A DNA stretch of 64,000 nt from Eupeodes corollae (taxonomy: Eukaryota > Arthropoda > Insecta > Diptera > Syrphidae): NCBI RefSeq assembly GCF_945859685.1, contig NC_079149.1:76871073-76935072 (forward strand), written 5' to 3'. This document shows, piece after piece, positions 22,373-33,666 of the stretch (positions within the stretch are counted from its first letter, which is position 1; the number at the start of each line of letters is the position of its first letter). The translations under genes and the position numbers were made by a program. The notes below the pieces were generated by a model that saw only the letters and a list, made by a program, of their open reading frames with translations, was not told the origin of the DNA and did no database searches.

Positions 22373-23224
22373 ATCCCGAGACACAACTTATCCTAGGACA
22401 ACTCATCCCGGAAAGGAAAAATACTTGTAAGCATACTTAACGAAAAGAATTGTTTGTGTATTCAACTAGTTCGTTCAAGCTATTTCCTTTGGATCGTTTT
22501 ATTTTAATTTCGTAATGGAAGAACCAGGATAGAAAATAAATTATATGCAGATAAGAAAGAGGAAGAACATGTATGTTTAAATTGTAAAGCTATCGCCTAT
22601 TGGTTGTGTAGTTAGGTAGGTTTCTAAAACGAATAAGCTATAGTTCATTGGCGTGCTCAGCTTTATGCAGATAGATAGATAAAGACATGTTTATGATGAT
22701 AATGAAGGAATGTTATTGGTAGGTAGAAGGTATTTTCTACAATCCAATCACATTCCTTCTTTCCTACAAGTTTTCAGTGCAAACATGTAGTTATTACGTT
22801 AAGTTTATTGTTTTTGTTAAAGTTTAAAAAAACAAGCATAATTGCTATTCATGCGTTGTTAACAGTCAGGCTCTTGTGCGTTTTGGATTTAAGTTATGAA
22901 GTGATACCTAAGCATTAGTTGTCGAGGCTATACATGTGTCAAAAAACCTTATTCTTAAAGAATAATATTTTAAAATCATAGATACAAAGGTACCAAGATA
23001 AAACATCTTGATACACAATTTAAAATAGAATGTTGATTAAATATATCATGTTCGTTTATCCGATGCAGTGGCGCTACACGGCCATCGTTGGTATTTACAA
23101 TAGTTATAGTTATTAAAATAGATAAATGTGTACCAAATGCATTAATTTGAATAAAAGATAGGAATGTAATCAAAATTTTGTCAAAATAATGCCCTTTCGG
23201 GCTCATGCACAGTTAAAATAATTT
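22373..23224. other. No gene
   Basis: AT-rich, no coding signal; lies between two family B segments. Confidence 0.5.
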
Positions 23225-23695
23225 TAAAAAAAACTATTTTAAGATTCAAAATTTTACCTGAAAAATAAGTTTGTCTTCAAAAAATGAAATGCCATTTTAT
23301 AAATAAAAACGCTTGGTTTAAATTTTTTTTTTGAAATCGCTCTACATTTGAATGTCGTACAAAAATATTGACCCGTTTTTGAGATATATTTTTTTAAAAA
23401 TCCAAAAAATTGCACTTTTGATAATCAAATATTGTAAAAGCAATATAAGAGCTTATTCAAAAAAATTATTGCAATCGGTTCATTAGTTGCTGCAAAAATT
23501 AAAAAAAAACAAAATAACGGTTCTATGAGCGGTACCTACCTTTCCTGAGCAATACAAAAATATGTTTTTCTTATTAAAAGAAGCCAAGTTAAAAAATAAA
23601 ATTTTAGGGGAAATTAAAAAAAAATCTATCAGTTTGTTTTTGAGATAATTCGAATTATCGTTAATTGACCAACAAAATTGTATGGGGGACGCTAG
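23225..23695 (+). repeat. Family B repeat, longer copy, abutting RTE
   Basis: AT-rich segment that starts like the 22,285 fragment, carries GACCCGTTTTTGAGATAT and ends with GATAATTCGAATTATC (a 16-bp palindrome, 23,644-23,659) and GTTAATTGACCAACAAAATT. It stops where the RTE-type coding sequence begins (about 23,695). The RTE copy lacks its normal last 25 codons and 3' tail here, so this repeat either inserted there or marks a deletion junction. Confidence 0.55.
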
Positions 23696-26600
23696 CTAGA
23701 TGTCTCCAGTTTCGCGCTCCAAGTTGGGTGGGGTCACCTTCCACTTGTCCTGTGGGTGCGGATTCGAAGACTTTCCGGGCCGGAGCATTGGGATTCATGC
23801 GCTCTACGTGTCCCAACCATCCTAGTCGTTGGACTTTTACTCTTCTGGCTAAGTCTAAGTCGCTGTACAGCCCGTACAGCTCGTCGTTCCATGTTCTCCT
23901 CCACTCCCCTTCGATGCATACGGGGCCGTAGATCACACGAAGAACTTTTCTCTCGAAGCGACCCAAGGTGCTTTCATCCGCTTTTGTCATGGTCCATGCT
24001 TCTGCACCGTATAGCAGGACGGGGATGATAAGGGTCTTATATAGCAACACTTTGGTCCCTCGAGAGAGGACTTTACCACTCAATTGCTTTCTTAGTCCAA
24101 AGAAACAGCGGTTAGCAAAAATTATTCTGCGTTTGATCTCAGCGCTGGTGTTGTTTTCTGCGTTTACAGCGGAGCTTAGGTAGACGAAGTCCTTGACTAC
24201 CTCAAAGTTACGTCTGTCGATGGTGACGTTTTGACGAAGACGTCGGTGTTGTTTGTCCTTTCTTGACGACAGCATGTACTTTGTTTTGGGTTTTGTTAAA
24301 CCCATTTTTGCCGCCTCTGCCTCAATACTCACAAAATCCCCATTGACATCACGCTGAGTTCTTCCGATTGTGTCAATGTCATCAGCATATGCCAGTAATT
24401 GGACAGACTTTTGAAATATAGTGCCTCTAGTGTTGATGTGTGAGCTCTGTACTATTCTTTCAAGCACGATGTTAAAAAAATCGCATGACAGGGCATCACC
24501 TTGTCTAAAACCTTTTTTGAAGTCGAAAGGTTCTGTTAAGTTTTTTCCAACCTTTATGGAGCAGCGTGAATTCTCCATGGTCATCCTGCACAAACGGACG
24601 AGTTTGGCAAGGATGCCAAAACTAGACATGGCTCTATACAGCTCGTCCCTGTAGATGCTGTCATATGCGGCCTTGAAATCGATGAAAAGATGGTGGATGT
24701 CGATTTGGTGTTCTTGGGTTTTTTCAAGGATTTGTGAATATTTGATCAATTTTGGACTTTCCTGGTCTAAAACCACACTGATAAGGACCTATCAGGTTGT
24801 TGAGGATGGGCTTTAGACGTTCACATATTACGGCACAGAAGATTTTATAGGCGATGTTAAGTATACTAATTCCTCTATAGTTGGTGCAGTTTAGAGGGTC
24901 TCCTTGTTTTAGAATCGGGCAAACAAAACTGAGGTTCCATTCATCGGGCATGCTTTCTTCTGACCATATCTTACAGATAAGTTGGTGCATGCTCCTAACC
25001 AACTTATCTCCAGCTGCTTTAAAGAGCTCGGCATTCAAGCAATCCGCTCCACCGGCTTTATTAGACTTCAGCTTAGATATGGCAATCTTTACTTCGTTTA
25101 AGTCGGGAGGACGGAATTGTTGGCTTTCGCCGTCTATGTTGAATGGATCATCCTGCCTGACAGCGCAATTCAGTTCGTCGTCGCCGTTATACAGTCTGCA
25201 GAAGTGGTCCTTCCATATCCTAAGCATTGACTGCGGTTCCACTATGATGTTTCCACTTTCGTCTTTGCAGCCTTCGGTTCTAGGTTTATGTACCTGTGAA
25301 TTTCGTTTCACCTGTTCATAAAACTTTTGAACTTCATTCGTGCTTTTAAACCTCTCAACATCTTCGACCGCACGCTTCTCATGCCCTCTCTTTTTCCTTC
25401 TGAGAAGTCGGCGTTCCTCTCGACTCTTCTGCTCATAGAGCTCATGAGCAGCTCTCGTCCTTTTATCCAGCGCCGATTTGCGTGCCTGTTGTTTGGCTGC
25501 ATTTGCCTGCCGACATTCCTCATCAAACCATGGGTTCCTTGTTGGTGGCTGTTTGAAACCCAGCACATTAGAGGCGGTTTTTCTGATTGCATCTTGGCAA
25601 TGTTGCCACTGGTTTTCGATACATTGTGTTGGTGGCAGAGAACTGAGAGCGAGGTTACTTGTAACTCGGACGGAAAAAGATTTGGTGATTGTAGCCATTC
25701 AACGTTGTACCTTCTCCCAGCACCTCCCTGCTTTGCCTTGGGTCTGGAAATCCGAAGTGCTACCTTGGCTACAACGAGGTAGTGGTCCGAGTCGATGTTA
25801 GCTCCTCGGAAAGTTCGTACATCCATGATGCTGGAAGTGTGTCTGGTGTCGATCGCAATATGGTCAATCTGGTTGACGGTAGATTGATCTGGAGAATTCC
25901 CAAGTTCCATGACGTTTCGCCCCGCAGCAAAATCTATGAGCCTGAATCCGTTGTCGGAAGTGTTTTCGTGCAGGCTGTTCTTCCCGATTATTCCACCAAA
26001 GATGTCTTCCCTTCCTAGCTTGGCATTAAAATCGCCCAGGAGTATTTTAATATCGTAGCTAGGGAACTGCTCATATGTTTTGTCTAGGAGCTCGAACAAC
26101 ATATCTTTGGTGTTGTCGTCTTTCTCTTCTGTGGGGCGTGCGCGCATATCAGGCTAATGTTGCCGAATTTAGCCTTGATGCGTATGGTCATGAGGCTCTC
26201 ATTGATGCACCTATAGCTCAAGACTTCTTTCCTAAGTCTGGCTCCAATGAAGAAGCCGCATCGAAATAAGCGCTGTTGGTTTTCGTGGTAGCAGTCACCA
26301 TAGTAAATATCGCAGTTTTTCATCCTCTTTTTGCCCGGCCCATCCCATAATATTTCCTGGATGGCGGTGATATCTGCTTTATACCGGTCTAAGGCCTACG
26401 CTAATCCTTCGGCCGCACGTGGCCTGACCTAACATTCCACGTGCATATCCGAAGTTCGTTGTCCTTAATTCGTTTGCGTTGGTTGTCAACAGTAAATCCG
26501 TCCGTATCCGAGGCTAGTTGGTGCTTCGCAACTATGAAAGCTTTTACGTGGCCAGGAAGTCACCCTGACAGCACAACCCCAAACCTGGAGGGCTTGATCC

Positions 26601-26895
26601 TTAGTATAACTCCAAGCATGGGGAATAAGTCGGAGAAGCCCTATAAGGTGTTCACTAAGTAGTTTAACCTTACTGGAACTGTAGGAGAGGTGCCTTAGTG
26701 GAAACACCTCTCCCCCTCTCTCGTTTGCTGCCCCCAACAACTTTCCAGTGGGGTTGGAACCCAATCTCCAGTTGAGGTACTAGGCACCCGATGTTCACCG
26801 CGGGGAGGTGATAGTAGAAGTTGATAGACAGAGGTGGGTTCTGAGAAAAACCTGTGGACGCTTGTGTCCTCTTGAATGCACATGTCTACCACTTG
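23696..26895 (-). mobile_element. RTE-type LINE, nearly full length
   Basis: A single-ORF LINE on the reverse strand of about 3.2 kb. Its 5' UTR-like part (26,895-26,530; begins TGGTAGACATGTGCATTCAA) is shared with the second copy at 41,070-41,265, which defines the 5' end near 26,893. The 3' end is lost: the second copy continues for about 25 codons and an AGTA-repeat tail that this copy lacks. Clade: the endonuclease-RT layout without RNase H, the FIDFKAAYDSI motif and the GWLGHVERM C-terminal block are those of RTE-like elements. Confidence 0.85.
23697..26530 (-). pseudogene. RTE-type endonuclease/reverse transcriptase ORF
   Basis: From right to left. Endonuclease: ELRICTWNVRSGHVRPKD (about 26,455), ADITAIQEILWDGPGKK with the catalytic E, ICAHAPTEEKD, ILLGDFNAKLGRED (GDFNA), NQIDHIAIDTRH and ANIDSDHYLVVAKV (SDH). 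Linker with KPRTEGCKDESGN and MLRIWKDHFCRLYNG. RT: ISKLKSNKAGGADCLNAELF, LKQGDPLNCTNYRGISIL, GPYQCGFRPGKS, a frame change at about 24,750, HHLFIDFKAAYDSI (catalytic D), FRQGDALSCDFFNIVLE, LLAYADDIDTIGR (catalytic YADD, about 24,365-24,400). C-terminus: KDFVYLSSAVNAENN, LYKTLIIPVLLYGAEAW, VQRLGWLGHVERMNP. All catalytic residues remain, but frames change near 25,690-25,700 and 24,750, at about 26,130, and a TAG/TAA interrupts near 26,400. One of the best kept coding regions here, yet inactive. Confidence 0.88.
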
Positions 26896-27015
26896 ACCAT
26901 AATTTAAAATAAATTAATGTTAGTTTTTCTAACTCTTATAAAAAATACAAAGTGGTCAATATGTCAAAGAATATTGAAAAAAAAACACAACCAAACATAA
27001 AGGGGATACCTTGTT
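26896..27015. other. Short AT-rich spacer
   Basis: Separates the RTE 5' end from the family A head. No feature seen. Confidence 0.5.
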
Positions 27016-28425
27016 AACTTCCCATAGGAAGTTATTGTAATGGGTCCGATTTGTCAAATTGAAAATTTTGACATTTCTGGACGTTTCAAGGTCCCTAGAG
27101 TCGAAATAAAAGATTTTTAGAAAGATGTCTGTGCGTGCGTGTGTACGTACGTTTGTACGTCCGTACGTTCGCGACGTTTTTTTCGTCGTCCATAGCTCAA
27201 GAACCAGAAGAGATATCGACTTCAAATAAATTTTGTTATACAGATAATAAGACAGAAAGATGCAGAAAGGGCTCTCAAGAAAATTGCGTGGGTGGTTTTT
27301 TTACCATAGCTGTTTGAAAAAAAGGTGAAAATTTTGGTTAACCTTAAATATCTTACGAACCAAAAACGCTAGAGTCTTGAATTAAATTTTATATAATATA
27401 TTGTAACATGATACCAAACAGGTATATTTTTTGAAAAAAGTCAATATAACGGTTTTTTTTTAAAAGCAATAAAACTGAAAAAAAAAATTTGTCACCTCCA
27501 AAATCTTATGACTAAAATATGATTTCATCTCTAAAACACTTTTGTGCAATGAAAAAGTATGTTTTTGACATCTGATAAAATTTTGAGTAAAATCTAATTC
27601 ACAGTTTTTTTATAAAAAATAAAAATCTACAAAAAAAAACATTACTCAAAGTTCGTAAAAATTGAATATTGATTCAAATATCTTTTCAAAAACTTAAAAG
27701 TTAGGCTTCAAGCTTATTTTATCTTATAAGAAATATTGTTTTCAACATTGGGAAAAATGTTGAGAAAAATCGAATTGACAGTTTTCTTACAAAAAATAAA
27801 AACCTAAAAAAAAAATTTATAAAAGTTGGTAAAAATTGATTTTCGACTCAAATATCTTTTCAAAACTTTGAGATATTGGCTTTAATTTACTTTTATCTTT
27901 CAAAAAATCTTGTTGCCAACATTCAGTTAAAATTTGAAAAAAATCGAATTGACAGTATTTTTACAAAAAATAAAAACCTAAAAAAAATGTATAAAAGTTT
28001 GTAAAAATTGATTTTCGACTCAAATATCTTTTCAAAAGTTTTAAATATTGGCTTCAAAGTAATTTTATCTCATAACAAAAAATATTGTTTTCAACATTTG
28101 GTAAATTTTTTAAAAAATCGAATTGACAGTTTTTTTACAAAAAATAAAACTCTAAAAAAAAACATTACTAAAACTTCGTAAAAATTTACTTTCGACTCAA
28201 ATAGCTTTTCAAAACTTAAAAATATTGGCTTGAAACATATTTTATTTCACAGAAAATATTGTTTTCGATATTCAGTAAATCCAACAGTCCGTTTTTTCAT
28301 AAAAAATAAAATCTACAAAAAATAGCACTTAAACTTCGTAAAAATAGATACTAGTACATATAGACAAAGTTTTAAGCAAGACAAATTGACAGACGAGATG
28401 GGAAGTTATCCCAGCCTCTTTTTTC
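27016..28425 (+). repeat. Family A repeat, best copy (A3)
   Basis: Head: AACTTCCCATAGGAAGTTAT (itself a short inverted repeat), GGGTCCGATTTGTCAAATTG, an ACGT-rich segment (27,135-27,175), and GAACCAGAAGAGATATCGAC. Middle: AT-rich monomers whose landmark (c/g)tt(c/g/t)gtaaaa starts at 27,651, 27,825, 27,997, 28,174 and 28,334, so the period is about 160-177 bp. Each monomer contains words such as TTTTCGACTCAAATATCTTT, ATTGTTTTCAACATT and CGAATTGACAGTTTTTT. Tail: GACAGACGAGATGGGAAGTT then ATCCCAGCCTCTTTTTTC. The 10-bp motif AACTTCCCAT at 27,016-27,025 returns inverted as ATGGGAAGTT at 28,398-28,407. No coding frame, no A-tail and no clear target duplication. Confidence 0.88.
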
Positions 28426-28429
28426 GTTT

Positions 28430-29345
28430 TCTATTTGACGTTATTTTTCAAACTCTTAGGGTTTTTTGGAAAACCCAAATGTGAGAGGAATGAAGCATGT
28501 ATTACGTTTGCATTGCAAAATCTATGTTGGATTAAGTTGATAAATACAAGTCTTATGGCAGTTTTTCCGAAGAAGGTCATAAAAGGTACCTGTCTTTTTG
28601 AAAATCCAGGTTCACGGTCCGCTAATAGGTGATTGTTCCCCATACCATTACACCGCCCAAGATAGATGTCTTTCTTTCTTAATTCATGCAAATAGTAGCT
28701 AAATTCATCAGCTCATGTTTTTTTTTTCTTAATTTGTTGGTGTCGTATATGGTTCTGAATTACCTGAGCAACAGTCGATCTAATAGCATTTACCCCAGTT
28801 TCAGACTTAATTTTAAGTAATGGAAAGTAAATGAATTTGAAGCAGTTATCACTATCGCCTGCCTTTCCTGAAATTATGTTGCTTTCTTGACTCATTCTTT
28901 GTGGTTTTTTTCATAACTCTCTGGGTCCTTGAGGTAGATGTATATAACATTTGAACTTCTTCTAATTTTGTGGCTATAAAACGGATGGTTTTGCGTAGAG
29001 CTCGAATTTTGCCTATTTTCTCCTTGATCAGAAGTTTACCTCTACCCATACTTCTTGATTCTATCAATTTAATAATCGTACTAAGCTCGCAAGCAATCAG
29101 AATATCCTTTCATCTGGATTAAAATACGCTAATAGGTAAATTTTGATGCTGTCCCCATTCATGTGACACAAAAAATTAAGTAAGACTTTTTATAATCTTC
29201 TTCGAAAAACCGCCATAAAACTTGTATTTATCAAAATTTTGTTTGCATTATAAACTTAATACATATATCATTCATTCCACATTTTTCCCAACAAACTTAT
29301 AAAAACTTAATAAAACGAAAAACGATTGTCCCTATTCATGTGCAA
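28430..29345 (-). mobile_element. Tc1-type transposon with long inverted repeats, deleted
   Basis: Imperfect inverted repeat arms of roughly 150 bases: 28,440-28,592 and 29,185-29,330 (for example GATAAATACAAGTCTTATGG against the reverse complement of ACTTGTATTTATC region, and TTTTCCGAAGAAGGTCATAA against TTATAATCTTCTTCGAAAAA). Between them lies a broken transposase on the reverse strand. Long terminal repeats of this kind with internal repeats (TGTCCCCATTCATGTG at 29,150 and TGTCCCTATTCATGTG at 29,327) resemble the IR/DR type of Tc1 ends. The left end lies within a few bases of the end of family A copy A3. Confidence 0.75.
28640..29067 (-). pseudogene. Tc1-type transposase, N-terminal part and scraps
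   Basis: Reading leftward: MGRGKLLIKEKIGKIRALRK (about 29,046), the standard start of one Tc1 subgroup with the first helix-turn-helix; frame change; KIRRSSNVIYIYLKDPES; KKATYFQER-like; then KIKSETGVNAIRSTVAQVIQ (second helix-turn-helix); then a jump to EFSYYLHELRKKDIYLGRCN, which in complete relatives lies after the first catalytic D (DGFxYYxHDLRKK). The catalytic region from there to the C-terminus is missing and the frame runs into the left inverted repeat. Binding-domain homology is good; catalysis impossible. Confidence 0.82.
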
Positions 29346-32300
29346 AATAAAGTTATAATATTATGCTTTCTAATTCTATATAATGATAGGTTTGGGCCTA
29401 CAATACATATTAAATGCATGCATACATGTGATTATGCATTATGTTTATGAAAAAATCATTTAAACGCCATAGGTGCAGTACAAATGTACCTATGTATGTA
29501 CCTATATTATTTTTATGAACATTAAGAAATAAATAAATATAAATTAAAAATGTGTTAACACTCGTACGAGTTCTTTGGTATAGATACGAGTATACATTAT
29601 GTCTCCATATCAACAAAATTATTCCACAATGGTAATGCAAAATTTTTTTTCCTACACGCATTTAGTTCAAACTTCAAATGCGTTAACTGTTAAAATGTAT
29701 CTCCTGTCTTCATGCTCTTCATAAGTTATTCCTTTTTCGCGGTTTTTTTTTTTTTTTGCCCGAATACAATTAATTTAATATCTTTGTGTGTAATGATGAA
29801 CAGCCATCTTCGAGGTGTCAACCACTAACTCACTCTTAAACAGAACATGGGATCCGAGTACCTACACGAGTAAGTCGCAAAATGAAGATGACACTCCTTA
29901 TCATTAGTCTAGGTTTCGAACTTCATAACAAGGTACTTTACTTGTTCTGAAAATAAAAACAAAACTCAAAATTATTAGATACAATTATGTGTACATACTT
30001 AAAAAACTGACGCTATTAAAACAACCAAGAAAGTATTTCGATTTTTCCTAATGTGCATGATCTGTAAAACCACCCAATCACTTACAAACGGACACCTAAA
30101 AATGCTGCCCTGAAGGCGTTCATCTAGTATATATTAACTGATTCACATGCAGTTGCATAAGAGTGTAATAGGCAAATGGAGCACCACTTCCCTGAATACA
30201 ATTACAATCAGAGAGTCCAACGAGGGAACGGAATGACCAAACGCAACGCGCGGTGGAACGAATGACACGGCAACTCTGCTCCAACTTCAACATGACAACA
30301 TAACACACGTCCAGCAATTATTATTAAAAGCAAAACAAAACTGTTGTACACTATGCATGCTCTATACTCGTATTTAAGTCCAGTCCATCCGCATAGAAAA
30401 GGCCCAAGGCACGACTTACTCATAATCACGATTTATATTAATGAGCCCCAAACGACATCGCGATGGTACACTATAACACTGATGAGGAGGGAAGAATGAG
30501 GTAGACTCGGTGGTAAAAAGCGTGCGGTCGGTGTTGTTGGTACGGCCACGTGAAATGATCGCAAGAGAATTATTAATTCTTGGACAAATTATAAAAAGAA
30601 GGAATGGAGGACGAGAAATCGGAGCGGTGAGAATGTACCTAAGCCTTATACCGCCGTATGGGGTCATTAGTAATTATCATTATCATTCATTTTATGTTTA
30701 ATATTCGAATACCAGCAACAACAATTTTACTTTTTAGTCTCTGCGAAGGTGGGCTACAGTGTGTTGACCAAGAAAATCGTATTTCATTTTTATTTACCAC
30801 TCTTTCACAATTCTTAAATTCAGATCTTTGTACCGAAAAAGAATAATTTTAATATTTTTCTTTAAACTTCAGTCACAGTCACGTTATAATTATATATACA
30901 TATGTATAAAAAATAGTTATTGTTATGTTATCACCGAATAATATAACTTCTGGTAGTAATCACTCCAACAATGTTTGTGGTTATATCAATAATGAGAAAA
31001 TTATGTAACTTTCTTGCACTAGTTACTGTTTGTTTGTATTGAATCTTCGTAGAAAGGTAGTTTAAAACTGGAAATAATTCGATACTGCAAATCAACTGCA
31101 ATGATCACTTGATATGAGAGTATGCACCTACACATACATCTATCTAAACTAACCCAATATACATTAAGCTCACAGCGGACTGGTAGGAAGTAGTCAAATG
31201 GACTACACCATATGAACTCAATTTATTTTGTTCGCTAATTATTCACCTCGTGGAGAAAATTTTTCATTTCCGAGTTATTACCTACCAGCTTGCAGTATGT
31301 ATACCTACTTGCTTTTGGCTTTCTAGCACATTAACTGTGTTGTGATCGAACCATGAAAAGAAAGAAAACAACTTCAAATGGATTGCCGTGTGTTGCCTAT
31401 CCCGCACTCTGGTCAGGTCTATAATTGCTATTCAAAATGCCTTATCCTGAATGTTGAGTCATATGGCATGGCGATGGCAAACAAGCAACAACTGCAAAAC
31501 TGCCAGCATTAAATTGGCCACAATGCCTAAGGCAGGACGAATTTTCTTCCTTTACTTTATCTGCTTTCGATTCTTGGCAGCTGAATGTATGTATTTGTGT
31601 TTGTGAAGAATTGACAGAAAAACTACATTGATGCATCATTTGAGGGTATGTGTGCAATAATTAATGATAATGCGAGTTTCGCATGCATGAATCTGGCTAA
31701 TTAAAATAATAATTAACTACAATATGAAATATTTGCAGTAATTGCAGTATTATTAGACAACAGGGTTTATTGCAATCCCGTATACTATTGGATGCGAAAA
31801 ATAAAAATGAGGATTAATAACGGGCAACTTTTTGACAAAACTGTTAATACAAAAATATGCTGTGGTGACTTATAATTTACCACCAAAGTATATGTTTTAT
31901 TGAACCTTATAGAACTGCTAACTGTTGGTATTTATATAATACAGATATTAAACTTTGTTTAATTGTTCAACTACAAAAATAATTTGGAGGATTGTTGTTA
32001 ATATAATAATAACAACTTCATGAAGCAAACTTGAGCAAACGCAGGACGATTGACAGCTCTTAAAAACATTTTTAGAGCTGACAATAAATTGTCTGTTAAC
32101 ACAGTTGTTTGATTTTATCCCCTGGTCTTAAAATTTTATTGCCAAATGGTTAACTGACAATTCACTGATTTAAAACGTAAGAACGTGTGTAAAAGAGACA
32201 GACTAGCAAATGTTTCGCCGTCTCATTTCGCGGCCAGAGGTCCTTTTTGACCATTCCCTTACATCAATTTCAAATCTTGCCATTATAACTGTACTGAATT

Positions 32301-32711
32301 CCAAACTTATTGTGGCATACCAATCATTCTGATATACAACCCTGCATTCTTAGTGGGTTTAAAAGTATATTTGGATTACATTTTGTAATATGAGTATATA
32401 TTTTTTTTCTAACACTATTCAGTGATAAGTATATAAGACATATCAAATTAATTTCAAGTACAAAACCGCTAGTAGTCTTACCTCTCGAAACTTGTTCAAC
32501 TTTAAATACAGCGAATCACATTGCTTTTAAAGTCTTGAAGATCAAAATGAGATGGACAACAAAATTATGTACATCGTTCCACATTCTTGATGTGCCGATA
32601 GAAATATCGCGCATTTCTATGAGAGCGAGTATTATGACATGGTTTGGCGGAAAGGCGCTTAGATACTTAATTAAAAATTTCAAATTGAAATTATTAAAAA
32701 CTGTATTTAGT
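29346..32711. other. 3.4 kb without recognised gene
   Basis: No transposon coding and no clear exon. Sections 30,120-30,700 and 31,380-31,640 are more GC-rich and non-repetitive; open frames of 60-85 codons there have no recognisable domain on either strand and overlap each other, so they are not called as genes. These are the places where unique host or regulatory sequence is most likely. Other parts are AT-rich. Confidence 0.4.
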
Positions 32712-33666
32712 TTGCATAGGAAGTTAGTGTAATCGTTCGGATTTGTTGAATTGAAAGTGTTCATTTCTAGACGTTTCAAAGTTCTGTGAATGCGTGTGTC
32801 AACACGATTGTACGTTTGGGAAGCTTTTTCCCTGAGCTTTATATCAAGACCGGGTAAAGATATTGACTCTATATAAATTTTGTTTACATACTACTCGTAA
32901 ATGGTTAATGGCAAAGGCAGGGATTGAACGCGAGACCACGGGTATGCCCTGTTTTCACTATAGCAATTTAAAAAAAAAACGAACATTTTGGTTGCCTCAT
33001 CATAAATAAAAAAAACGGAAAAAAACATTGATTTATATTTTATGCAACGAAGAAAAACATTTTTGACTTCTGGACAAATTTTGGGAAAAAACAATGTAAA
33101 GGTTTTATTTATAAAATAATACAAAAAAAAACACACTGATTTGTATTGACTTCAAACTCGTTTAATCTTATAAAAAATATCGTTTTCAAGATTGAGTACA
33201 TTTTTAAGAAATTAACAGTTGATTCGAATATTTGGAGAAAAGTTGAAGGCATTGATTTCCAATTATTAAATTCTATGCATAATATTCTTAATATAAGAAA
33301 AACAAACTTTCAAAAAATGCTTATAGAGTTAATAAAATTGGCTGTCCACTCAAAACATAAAAACAGATATTGAAAACAAACGTATTCTTTCATATGCAAA
33401 ATATTGTTGCTAACTTTCAGTTAATGTCATATAAAAATTCAACTTACAACTTTTCTTACAAAAGACGAAAAGCTACAAAAACAATAAAAAACTTATAAGA
33501 AATGATTTTAGACTCAAGTATTTTGAGAACCAAGAAACATATTGACTTCAAATTCTTGTATCCTACTCGAAATTTTTGTTTTCAATATTATTATAGTTTC
33601 AGAAAAATTGAGGACCGGACACGAATGGGAAGTTATTATTGTGGGTCGCATTCCAGCATCTTTTTT
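32712..33666 (+). repeat. Family A repeat, diverged copy (A4)
   Basis: Head scrap CATAGGAAGTTAGTG and GACGTTTCAAAG, then GATATTGACTCTATATAAAT in place of GATATCGACTTCAAATAAAT; fewer, diverged monomers; tail GAATGGGAAGTTATTATTG, TGGGTCGCATTCCAGCATC and a T-run ending near 33,666. Shorter than A3 by about 450 bases. Confidence 0.8.

Noticed and set aside
24881..25801. Open frames of 107-151 codons on the + strand opposite the RTE
   Set aside because: They are shadows of the reverse-strand RTE coding region, which has all the LINE motifs.
27650..28345. Regular spaced repeats as a CRISPR array
   Set aside because: The units are about 170 bp, degenerate, without short spacers, in a eukaryotic transposon-rich context.
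32905..32950. GGCAGGGATTGAACGCGAGACC resembling a reversed tRNA box B
   Set aside because: It lies in family A copy A4 and lacks the rest of the SINE or of a tRNA cloverleaf; probably chance divergence of the head.
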